This document shows positions 50,496 to 57,133 of a stretch of 64,000 bases of DNA, piece after piece. A program made the translations under genes and the position numbers. The first letter of the stretch is position 1, and the number at the start of each line of letters is the position of its first letter. The stretch comes from an uncultured Fibrobacter sp. (GTDB lineage Bacteria; Fibrobacterota; Fibrobacteria; Fibrobacterales; Fibrobacteraceae): assembly GCF_900316465.1 (NCBI RefSeq), contig NZ_ONDD01000003.1, forward strand, positions 132,987 through 196,986, written 5' to 3'. The notes beneath the pieces are model-generated. The model was given only the letters and a program-made list of their open reading frames with translations, was not told the DNA's origin and ran no database searches.

Positions 50496-51143
50496 TTACT
50501 TGTTGATGAACTGGGGAATGCCCTTGTACTTTTCCATGTTCTTCATGATGCTGGCCATTTCCCAGTCTTTCTCTTTGAAGCGGCGGCGGAGCAGGGCCAC
50601 GAACACTTCCATGAGCATCAGGCAGTCGTAAACGGCGCGGTGCATCTTGTCGGATTCTATCTTCATGCTGATTTCGTCGCGGCGCTGGAACATGTTGGCC
50701 AAGATGCCGAGCTTGTGGGAACTGGCTTCAGGGAGGATCGCCTTGGAAATAGCGAGGGAGTCGATGACCGGGTTGCCGGGCACCAGCTGCGGGTTGTTCT
50801 TGTAGGCCACGCGCAAAAAGCTTGCGTCGAAGTTTGCGTTATGGGCGAGCAGAATAGAGCTCTGGCCGCAGAATTCGGTGAACTTCTTGATGGCGTCGCC
50901 AACGGCGGGGGCGTCTTGCACGTCGCTGTCGTAAATGTGGTTCACGGCAGAGGCTTCGGCCGGAATCATCATGTTCGGCTTTACGAAGGTTTCGAGTTCG
51001 CCGAGCAGCTTAGGCACGACTTTGCCGTTCTTGGTTTCGACGGTGAACTTGACGGCACCGATTTCAATGATTTCATCTTTCTGGTTGTTAAGACCTGTAG
51101 TTTCAAGGTCGAAGGCGACAAATTTCGGGGGCATTAAAATCAC
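50496..51143 (-). CDS. DnaQ-like 3'-5' exonuclease (PolIII epsilon family)
   Basis: 215 residues from GTG 51143, which has AAGGA seven bases upstream; ATG 51134 (MPPKF) is the alternative. DEDDh-type motifs: FVAFDLETTGL (Exo I, Asp-Glu), LLAHNANFDASFLR (Exo II, Asp) and HRAVYDCLMLMEVF (Exo III, His and Asp). It could be the proofreading epsilon subunit or a stand-alone exonuclease; there is no polymerase context to decide. Confidence 0.88.
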   Translation of the reverse strand: MILMPPKFVAFDLETTGLNNQKDEIIEIGAVKFTVETKNGKVVPKLLGELETFVKPNMMIPAEASAVNHIYDSDVQDAPAVGDAIKKFTEFCGQSSILLAHNANFDASFLRVAYKNNPQLVPGNPVIDSLAISKAILPEASSHKLGILANMFQRRDEISMKIESDKMHRAVYDCLMLMEVFVALLRRRFKEKDWEMASIMKNMEKYKGIPQFINK

Positions 51144-51188
51144 GATTCATTCCTTAGTTAATGAGTTATCACCTTGGTATATTTGCAG

Positions 51189-51701
51189 TCACAAAGATAA
51201 TTTAATTTCGATGTCAATACGTGTCAGCGGCAGGGGCAAAACAAATTTATCCCATGTTTTTAGCGTGATGTGCGCGCCGTACCTGGCGCTGATTTGCCAT
51301 AGGGGAGTGTTGCTTGTTTTGGAAAGCCAGAGCGAGCCTTTTTTGACTACGCCTGCCGGTCCGCGAGGGCCATCGAGAGCCATGCCTACAAAGCGGCCTT
51401 CGCGGAGCGGTGTAAGCAGGTGGCGTACGTTGGTGGCGCCGTGGGTGCTCGAACCGCGTGTGACACTGTAGCCGAGATTTTGTACGATGGTCGCGAAAAG
51501 GTCGCCGTCGCTGGACTCAGAAACGAGTGTGTGCACGCCCCAGTTTTTAAAGGCGGCGGCACTCGCGAGTAGATCTTGATGCCACACTCCAAGGATTCCC
51601 GGAGCAAACGACTCGGGCGTTTTGAGCCTGATGCGAAGGCTTTTAATCCAGAGGGTTACAAGAAATGCCTTGAACCTGACCTTGAAAGCGGGTTTAGCCA
51701 T
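51189..51701 (-). CDS. DUF374 lysophospholipid acyltransferase-like protein
   Basis: 170 residues. It contains the DUF374 pattern: GVWHQDLLASAAAF, LVSESSDGDLFATIVQNLGYSVTRGSSTHGA, ALDGPRGPAGVVKKG and the C-terminal strand WDKFVLPLPL. Such proteins belong to the lysophospholipid acyltransferase superfamily and are thought to acylate lipids, for example lipid A-related sugars. It is shorter than the usual 200-230 residues, and the C-terminus may be trimmed. Monocistronic. Confidence 0.8.
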   Translation of the reverse strand: MAKPAFKVRFKAFLVTLWIKSLRIRLKTPESFAPGILGVWHQDLLASAAAFKNWGVHTLVSESSDGDLFATIVQNLGYSVTRGSSTHGATNVRHLLTPLREGRFVGMALDGPRGPAGVVKKGSLWLSKTSNTPLWQISARYGAHITLKTWDKFVLPLPLTRIDIEIKLSL

Positions 51702-51742
51702 GCATAAAAGATAAAAAAATGCAAAAAATGCCCGGTTTGCCC

Positions 51743-51773
51743 TTGAAAAAGGGGATAAATTTACCTATATTGC
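51743..51773 (+). promoter_or_regulatory. Promoter of tRNA-Cys
   Basis: TTG (51743-51745), 20 bases, TATATTGC (51766-51773), ending 10 bases before the mature tRNA. Confidence 0.6.
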
Positions 51774-51783
51774 GTTTCACTTT

Positions 51784-51856
51784 GGCGACGTACCCAAGTT
51801 GGTAAGGGGCGGCTCTGCAAAAGCCTTATTCATCAGTTCGAGTCTGATCGTTGCCT
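51784..51856 (+). tRNA. tRNA-Cys (anticodon GCA)
   Basis: Acceptor GGCGACG paired with CGTTGCC (one G-T pair), D arm ACCC...GGGG, anticodon stem GGCT/AGCC with loop CTGCAAA (anticodon GCA), T arm ATCAG-TTCGAGT-CTGAT. CCA is not encoded. Confidence 0.95.
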
Positions 51857-51859
51857 CTC

Positions 51860-51892
51860 AAAACTCCTTCTCACCCCGAGAAGGAGTTTTTT
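51860..51892 (+). terminator. Terminator after tRNA-Cys
   Basis: AAAACTCCTTCTC-acccc-GAGAAGGAGTTTTTT, a 13-bp stem with a T-run. Confidence 0.93.
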
Positions 51893-51934
51893 GATTCTGT
51901 TTATAATCGCTGTAGAATTGAGCGGTATTCGTGA

Positions 51935-52074
51935 GCAACAAAGCCCCTAGTATTAACTAGGGGCGGTTGCGACCTTTGGACACTTGGCCTTTTATACGAC
52001 TCTTAGTGCTTTAGCACTTAGTGGAGTTATGCCCTTTGGGTAAGGCCTTAGTGTACATGGCCACCTTTAGGTGG
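51935..52074. other. Gene-free chain of hairpins
   Basis: A long two-part stem GCAAC...GCCCCTAG / CTAGGGGC...GTTGC (51935-51970) is followed by small hairpins AGTGC-ttta-GCACT (52005-52018), GCCC-ttt-GGGT (52031-52041) and CCACC-ttta-GGTGG (52061-52074). It lies between the tRNA-Cys terminator and the AT-hook gene's stop, so it could be the 3' end of that gene's mRNA or a small RNA. Confidence 0.45.
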
Positions 52075-52103
52075 GAGCGAGGCGATGTCACGTTTAATGA
52101 ATG

Positions 52104-52766
52104 TTATAGAGCCGAATGGTCTATAGGATTTTTCCGGGGACGGCCACGGCCGCGTTTTACGGGAGTGCCGTCAGGCATCACGGTTGCTTCCGGGTGCTTT
52201 GCCTTAAAGAAGTTCTGAATCTTCTTGGCGCGTTCTTCGGCCTTTTGCTTGGCGAGGTCTGCTGCCGACACAATCACGGCCTTGGGCTTGTCGCCTCCCT
52301 TGATGCCAAATGATGCCTTGAGTACGCGGCCCGAGGCGGGCTTCGGGGTTTCCGAAATCATGGACTTGGGGGCGCTGTTCAAGGTCGCCTCTTTAAGCTT
52401 GTAGCTCGAAAAACTCGGGCTTTCTTGCGTGAAGGCGGTGCTCAGCATTTTCTGCTTTTCGGGCGGAAGTTCGCTCAATGCCGGGATTCCCGGAAGGGCG
52501 GTCTTGGGCTTGAAGTACAGGTCGCTTTGCTTGGGAATAGAGCCGAAAATCTCGTTGGCGATGTTCTGGGCTTCTTGGTATTCCTTCTGCTGCTTCTGGG
52601 CGAGGCGGTCTTTCTTGGAGGGCCTGGCGGCTCCGTTCTTGCGCTTGCCGCTGAAATCCTTCTTGATTCTTTCGGAATTCTGGATGATTTCTTCGTCGGT
52701 GAGGCCGCGGAGTTCCGGCGGAACTTCGATAATTTGGAGCGCAATGTTAGACAAATTCTGATCCAT
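52104..52766 (-). CDS. Basic protein with C-terminal AT-hook
   Basis: 220 residues if started at ATG 52766 (MDQNLSNIALQ); ATGs at 52817 and 52916 are in frame but give an atypical Phe-rich N-terminus and lack a binding site. The protein is largely disordered, rich in Lys, Pro, Ser and Glu. A helix of about residues 30-75 is strongly charged (GKRKNGAARPSKKDRLAQKQQ). The C-terminus KRGRGRPRKNP is a classical AT-hook (GRPRK), which binds the minor groove of AT-rich DNA. A nucleoid-associated or regulatory role is inferred; the family is not recognised. Confidence 0.7.
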   Translation of the reverse strand: MDQNLSNIALQIIEVPPELRGLTDEEIIQNSERIKKDFSGKRKNGAARPSKKDRLAQKQQKEYQEAQNIANEIFGSIPKQSDLYFKPKTALPGIPALSELPPEKQKMLSTAFTQESPSFSSYKLKEATLNSAPKSMISETPKPASGRVLKASFGIKGGDKPKAVIVSAADLAKQKAEERAKKIQNFFKAKHPEATVMPDGTPVKRGRGRPRKNPIDHSAL

Positions 52767-52914
52767 AAAACCCGATTTTTCGCCCTTTGAGGGCCTGTCA
52801 AGAGTGGAAAAAGTCATTTTATTGTAAAAAATGCGACCCAAATTTAAAAAAAATTGAAAAAAATGCTTGTCAAGACCTAGAAAAAAAATTTTTTTTGGAC
52901 TATTTTTGTTATAC

Positions 52915-53577
52915 ATGCTTCGGTTTACTCAAGAAATATTACTTGCTCTCCGTGCTATCTCCAATGAAGAAGAAGCACATGAAATGTCTAAGAAGGCTCG
53001 AGAACAGTTCGATTTCCTTGGAATTCGCCTTGTTCCCCGCCGTGAGGTGACCTACCCCATATTCGACAAGTATCCTCCGAAAGATGGTGACGAATTGGTG
53101 GCTAGGGTTGAGGACATGTGGGCACAGCCGTATCGTGAAATCCAGTATGCGGCTTGCGACTACCTGTTCCGCCACAGAGTTCTGCTCGGTGGACAGCACC
53201 TTGCCTTCCTTAAAAAGTTAATCAAGACCCGTGCCTGGCGCGATACCGTCGATACGCTCGCCGCTTGCGTCCTGGGTGACTTGGCGCTCCGCCTCCCGGC
53301 GCTCCGTTCCAAGATTGCCTCCTGGATCCGCGACCCGAACGTGTGGGTGCGCCGCAGTGCGATCATTTTCCAGATTCAGTACAAGGATCGTACCGACTGG
53401 CCGCTGCTCAGACAGTTCTGCCTGACTTGCGCCAAGGACGACGATTACTACATCAGGAACGGTATCGGTCGTGCCCTTTCGGAATACGCCCGAATCAACC
53501 CGACCGAGGTTCGTCGCTTTGTGCAGGACAACACCTTTGCCGAGCAGACCGCCCAGGAAATCCTCCGTCTGATCTAA
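52915..53577 (+). CDS. AlkD-like DNA alkylation repair protein (HEAT-repeat glycosylase)
   Basis: 220 residues from ATG 52915. All-helical HEAT repeats with the family signature WAQPYREIQYAACDYL and SWIRDPNVWVRRSAIIFQIQYKDRTD, where the Asp and Trp correspond to the catalytic region of Bacillus AlkD. This fold removes bulky or cationic N3/N7-alkylated bases without flipping them. The C-terminus DDDYYIRNGIGRALSEYARINPTEVRRFV is also typical. A TATTTTTG box ends 6 bases before the ATG. Divergent from the AT-hook gene. Confidence 0.88.
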   Translation: MLRFTQEILLALRAISNEEEAHEMSKKAREQFDFLGIRLVPRREVTYPIFDKYPPKDGDELVARVEDMWAQPYREIQYAACDYLFRHRVLLGGQHLAFLKKLIKTRAWRDTVDTLAACVLGDLALRLPALRSKIASWIRDPNVWVRRSAIIFQIQYKDRTDWPLLRQFCLTCAKDDDYYIRNGIGRALSEYARINPTEVRRFVQDNTFAEQTAQEILRLI

Positions 53578-53604
53578 ACGAATAAAGAAACATCTTTTAA
53601 GCAG

Positions 53605-53637
53605 CCTTCCTGTAAATCTTACGGGAAGGTTTTTTTT
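53605..53637 (+). terminator. Terminator of the AlkD-like gene
   Basis: CCTTCC, a 13-base loop, GGAAGG followed by eight T. Confidence 0.8.
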
Positions 53638-53693
53638 ATGCAATTTCTTTCGTTGCCCATTTAAGATTTTTGTTGAAAAACTAAATTTACACC

Positions 53694-55667
53694 ATGCGTT
53701 ACGGTGACATTTCATTTTTCCAGAGCGGCGTGGCCGTTCCCCTCTTTAGCCTTTACAGCAAGCAGAGCATTGGTATCGGTGAATTCTTGGACCTGATTCC
53801 GTTTGCCCGCTGGACCGCTTTTTGTGATTTCAATATTATTCAGCTTTTGCCGGTGAACGACACGGGTGCCGAGTCGAGCCCCTATAGTGCTCGCAGCGCC
53901 TTTGCCTTGAACCCGGTGTTCATTAACGTGCAGTCTGTCGAAGGTTCTTCGGAATACGAAGACGAAATCCAGGCGGGCAAGGCCGATTTCGAAAAGTACG
54001 GCAAGATTGACTACTACAATATCTCGACTTGGAAGCGCTTGATTCTGCGCAAGATTTTTGACAACCGTTACGACGACCTGAAAAAAGACAAGGTGTTGCA
54101 GCGCTGGATCGACGACAATACTTGGGCAAAACCGTATTGCGTGTACTGCACCCTCAAGGCCCAGAACGATGAAAGAAGTTGGAAGGACTGGAAGAATTAC
54201 CGCGATCCGACCGAAAAAGATATCGAGGCCCTCTGGAAAAAATTCCTGAAGGACAATCTGTTCCAGGCCTGGATGCAGTTCGAAGCCGAAAAGCAGTTCA
54301 GCGCTGCCGTAGCCGAAGTTTCTAAAATGGGAGTCCGCATCAAGGGTGACATTCCTATTCTGATTAACGAAGACAGTGCCGATGTGTGGGCCGACCGCAA
54401 GTACTTCTCGCTGGATGACCGCGCGGGCGCTCCTCCTGACATGTTCAGCTATACCGGCCAGAACTGGGGCTTCCCGACATACCGTTGGGACGTGATCGAA
54501 AAGGACAACTTTGTATGGTGGCGCCGTCGCCTGGCTCAGGCAAGCAAGTTCTACCATGCTTACCGTATTGACCACGTGCTTGGATTCTTCCGCATTTGGT
54601 CGATTCCGCAGCAAGAAGTGACTGGCATTCTGGGTTACTTTAACCCGTGCGTGCCGCTCACTTACGACAAGCTCGCTGCTGCAGGCTTTATGCGCGAAAC
54701 GCTGGAATACCTGCGCCGCCCGAATTACGGCTTTGACCAGCTGCGCGAATTCCTGGGCGCCGATGCCGACCGCCTCGCTCCGGTTTGCTTTACCCAGCTC
54801 GAAGGTCATCCGGACCGCCTGATCCTCAAGCCGGAATACAGTTCCGAAAAGGCTATCCTTGGCATGAACGAACCGCAAGAGGTCAAGGACAAACTGCTCA
54901 AGGTTTACTGGAACCGCGTGTTTGTGCCCTCGGGCGACGAAAACAATTTCTACCCGTATTGGTACTGGTACAACGCACCGGTGCTCTTTACCTTGCCTGA
55001 TTACGAACAGGAAAAGCTGCGTAACCTGATCAAGGAAAACGAGAATTCCCAGAATGGTTTGTGGGATGCCAATGCCACCAAGCTTTTGACGGTGCTTTCG
55101 CAGGAAACCGATATGTTGGTCTGCGCCGAAGATTTGGGTGCCGTGCCGCCTTGCGTGCCTGCCGTGCTCAAAAAGCTCAACATCCTGTCGCTGCGCATTG
55201 AACGCTGGGCCCGTAATTGGAATGCTCCGTATTCGCCGTACTACGAAATGGACGAATACCCGCGCCTGTCTGTGTGCGCCACGAGCTGCCACGATACTTC
55301 TAGCCTGCGTGGACTCTGGAAGGAACCTGATTTTGACCGCAACCTGTACTGGTCGCATGCACACCTGCCGGGCAATGCACCTGAAGAGGTGACGCCGTCG
55401 GTGGCCCGTGCGATTTTGAGCCACGTGTTTACGGCGAACAGCTTATTCTGCATTTTGCCGGTGCAAGACTACTTCGCCCTTTCGGCAAGCCTTTCCAAGT
55501 GCGCGCCCGAAGAAGAACGCGTGAACGTGCCGGGTACGGTGGGTGGCAAGAACTGGTGCTACCGCATGCCGTGTTCTGTGGAAGAACTGATGGATTACTC
55601 GTCGCTTGCCTCTGAAATCCGCATGCTCGTGGATGTGCGCAAGCGCCGCCCGATGTGGAATATCTAG
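53694..55667 (+). CDS. malQ: 4-alpha-glucanotransferase (GH77)
   Basis: 657 residues. It transfers alpha-1,4-glucan segments between maltodextrins (amylomaltase). It begins with SGVAVPLFSLYSKQSIGIGEFLDL and INLLPVNDTG-like LLPVNDTGAESSPYSARSAFALNP. The catalytic residues lie in YRIDHVLGFFRIW (nucleophile Asp), CAEDLGAVPP (acid Glu) and TSCHDTSSLRGLW (Asp). No signal peptide, so cytoplasmic. It is one base upstream of a GH13 gene, forming a maltodextrin or glycogen operon. A TAAATTTA box ends 4 bases before the ATG. Confidence 0.94.
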   Translation: MRYGDISFFQSGVAVPLFSLYSKQSIGIGEFLDLIPFARWTAFCDFNIIQLLPVNDTGAESSPYSARSAFALNPVFINVQSVEGSSEYEDEIQAGKADFEKYGKIDYYNISTWKRLILRKIFDNRYDDLKKDKVLQRWIDDNTWAKPYCVYCTLKAQNDERSWKDWKNYRDPTEKDIEALWKKFLKDNLFQAWMQFEAEKQFSAAVAEVSKMGVRIKGDIPILINEDSADVWADRKYFSLDDRAGAPPDMFSYTGQNWGFPTYRWDVIEKDNFVWWRRRLAQASKFYHAYRIDHVLGFFRIWSIPQQEVTGILGYFNPCVPLTYDKLAAAGFMRETLEYLRRPNYGFDQLREFLGADADRLAPVCFTQLEGHPDRLILKPEYSSEKAILGMNEPQEVKDKLLKVYWNRVFVPSGDENNFYPYWYWYNAPVLFTLPDYEQEKLRNLIKENENSQNGLWDANATKLLTVLSQETDMLVCAEDLGAVPPCVPAVLKKLNILSLRIERWARNWNAPYSPYYEMDEYPRLSVCATSCHDTSSLRGLWKEPDFDRNLYWSHAHLPGNAPEEVTPSVARAILSHVFTANSLFCILPVQDYFALSASLSKCAPEEERVNVPGTVGGKNWCYRMPCSVEELMDYSSLASEIRMLVDVRKRRPMWNI

Positions 55668-55668
55668 G

Positions 55669-56928
55669 ATGTTCGCTCCTGCTTGGGTTAAAGACGCGAT
55701 CTTTTATCAGATTTTTCCGGACCGGTTTTGCCGTTCGGGGCGTTACCATGCAGTAGGCAAGTTCGTGGAGTGGGGGAGCAAGCCCACTCGCGAAAACATG
55801 TTCGGCGGGAACCTCGCGGGCATCGAAGACAAGCTGGAATACATTGCGGGCTTGGGTGTCAACGCGATTTACCTGTGCCCGATTTTCAAGAGCAATTCGA
55901 ATCATCGTTACCACACGGTAGACTACTTCGAGATTGACCCGGTGCTCGGCACGCTCGAAGATTTTGATCGCTTGGTCAAGAAGGCGCACAAGCTAAAGCT
56001 GCGCGTGATTCTGGATGGCGTGTTCAACCATTGCTCCCGCGGATTCTTCCAGTTCAATAGCCTCATGGAATTGGGCGAGCATTCGCCGTATGTGGACTGG
56101 TTCCATGTGAAGGGCTGGCCGCTGAACGCCTATACCGACAAACCCAATTACGAATGCTGGTGGAACTTTCCGGCGCTCCCGAAGTTCAATACGGACTGTC
56201 CCGATGTGCGCGAATACCTTTTCTCGGTTGGCGAGTACTGGATGAAGCGCGGCATTGACGGCTGGCGCCTCGATGTTCCGAATGAAATTGACGACGATAG
56301 CTTTTGGCAGGAATTCCGCCGCCGCGTAAAGGCGGTGAATCCGGATGCCTACATTGTGGGCGAGATTTGGGATGACCCGATTCGCTGGCTGAAGGGCGAC
56401 CAATTTGATGGCGTGATGAATTACATGTTCCGCAAGGCGGCGATGCAGTTCCTGTTCGACGAAAATCCGATTTCGATCAAGGAGTTTGGCGAACGTATGA
56501 GTCGCGCATTCCCTGAAGGTCGCGGCGATATTCCCATGAACCTGCTCGGGAGCCACGATACCACGCGCCTGATGTCGCAACCTTGCGCAAGCCTTGAACG
56601 AATCAAGCTCGCGTATGCGATCCTGTTCTTCTTGCCGGGTGCACCGTGTATTTATTATGGCGAAGAACTTTCGATGAAGGGCGGCAAGGATCCTGACAAC
56701 CGCCGTAGCGTACCGTGGAGCAAGCTGGCCGAGATGCAGGCCAAGCCGTTATACGAGTTTATTAAACAAATGATTGCACTCCGCAACAAGAATGCGGTGC
56801 TTCGCGACGGCACGCTCGAAATCCGCTCTGCTGACAACGGATTTGCCATCGAGCGTACCCTCGGTAAAAAGACGATGACGCTCGTTGTGCTGCAAGACGG
56901 CACTGATTTTAAATTCAACATTGTTTGA
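55669..56928 (+). CDS. GH13 alpha-glucan hydrolase (neopullulanase/cyclomaltodextrinase-like)
   Basis: 419 residues from ATG 55669, one base after the malQ stop. GH13 conserved regions are LRVILDGVFNHCS (I), DGWRLDVPNEI (II, nucleophile Asp), YIVGEIWDD (III, acid Glu) and NLLGSHDTTRL (IV). Shorter than classic neopullulanases because the N-terminal CBM34 is absent and it starts at the barrel (WVKDAIFYQIFPDRF). Cytoplasmic maltodextrin breakdown together with MalQ. The next gene is over 200 bases away behind two repeat elements. Confidence 0.9.
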   Translation: MFAPAWVKDAIFYQIFPDRFCRSGRYHAVGKFVEWGSKPTRENMFGGNLAGIEDKLEYIAGLGVNAIYLCPIFKSNSNHRYHTVDYFEIDPVLGTLEDFDRLVKKAHKLKLRVILDGVFNHCSRGFFQFNSLMELGEHSPYVDWFHVKGWPLNAYTDKPNYECWWNFPALPKFNTDCPDVREYLFSVGEYWMKRGIDGWRLDVPNEIDDDSFWQEFRRRVKAVNPDAYIVGEIWDDPIRWLKGDQFDGVMNYMFRKAAMQFLFDENPISIKEFGERMSRAFPEGRGDIPMNLLGSHDTTRLMSQPCASLERIKLAYAILFFLPGAPCIYYGEELSMKGGKDPDNRRSVPWSKLAEMQAKPLYEFIKQMIALRNKNAVLRDGTLEIRSADNGFAIERTLGKKTMTLVVLQDGTDFKFNIV

Positions 56929-56952
56929 AATATTCCTTTTTTCATGCATCAA

Positions 56953-56983
56953 AGGAGGTGCCGGGTCTGAGCCCGGCATGACA
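56953..56983. repeat. Palindromic repeat, family C copy 1
   Basis: GGAGGTGCCGGGTCTGAGCC continuing to CGGCATGACA: a GCCGGG/CCCGGC stem with the flanks GGAG and ATGACA. Confidence 0.65.
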
Positions 56984-57037
56984 GTGGGCTGGAGTTTTCT
57001 CCAATTTAAAAGAAAAACTCTTCTTTTCGACGAAAAA

Positions 57038-57070
57038 AGGAGATCTCGGCTCAAGGCCGGGAAGACATGA
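57038..57070. repeat. Palindromic repeat, family C copy 2
   Basis: GGAGATCTCGGCTCAAGGCC continuing to GGGAAGACATGA: the same layout and orientation as copy 1, about 55 bases upstream. Confidence 0.65.
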
Positions 57071-57085
57071 TGGCACAACTTTTTC

Positions 57086-57093
57086 TATCTTTG
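57086..57093 (+). promoter_or_regulatory. -7 box of secDF
   Basis: TATCTTTG, an exact TAnnTTTG, 40 bases before the ATG at 57134, just after the family C repeats. Confidence 0.55.
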
Positions 57094-57133
57094 CGCGCAA
57101 AACTTACTGAATAATGCCTTATAGGGATTACAA

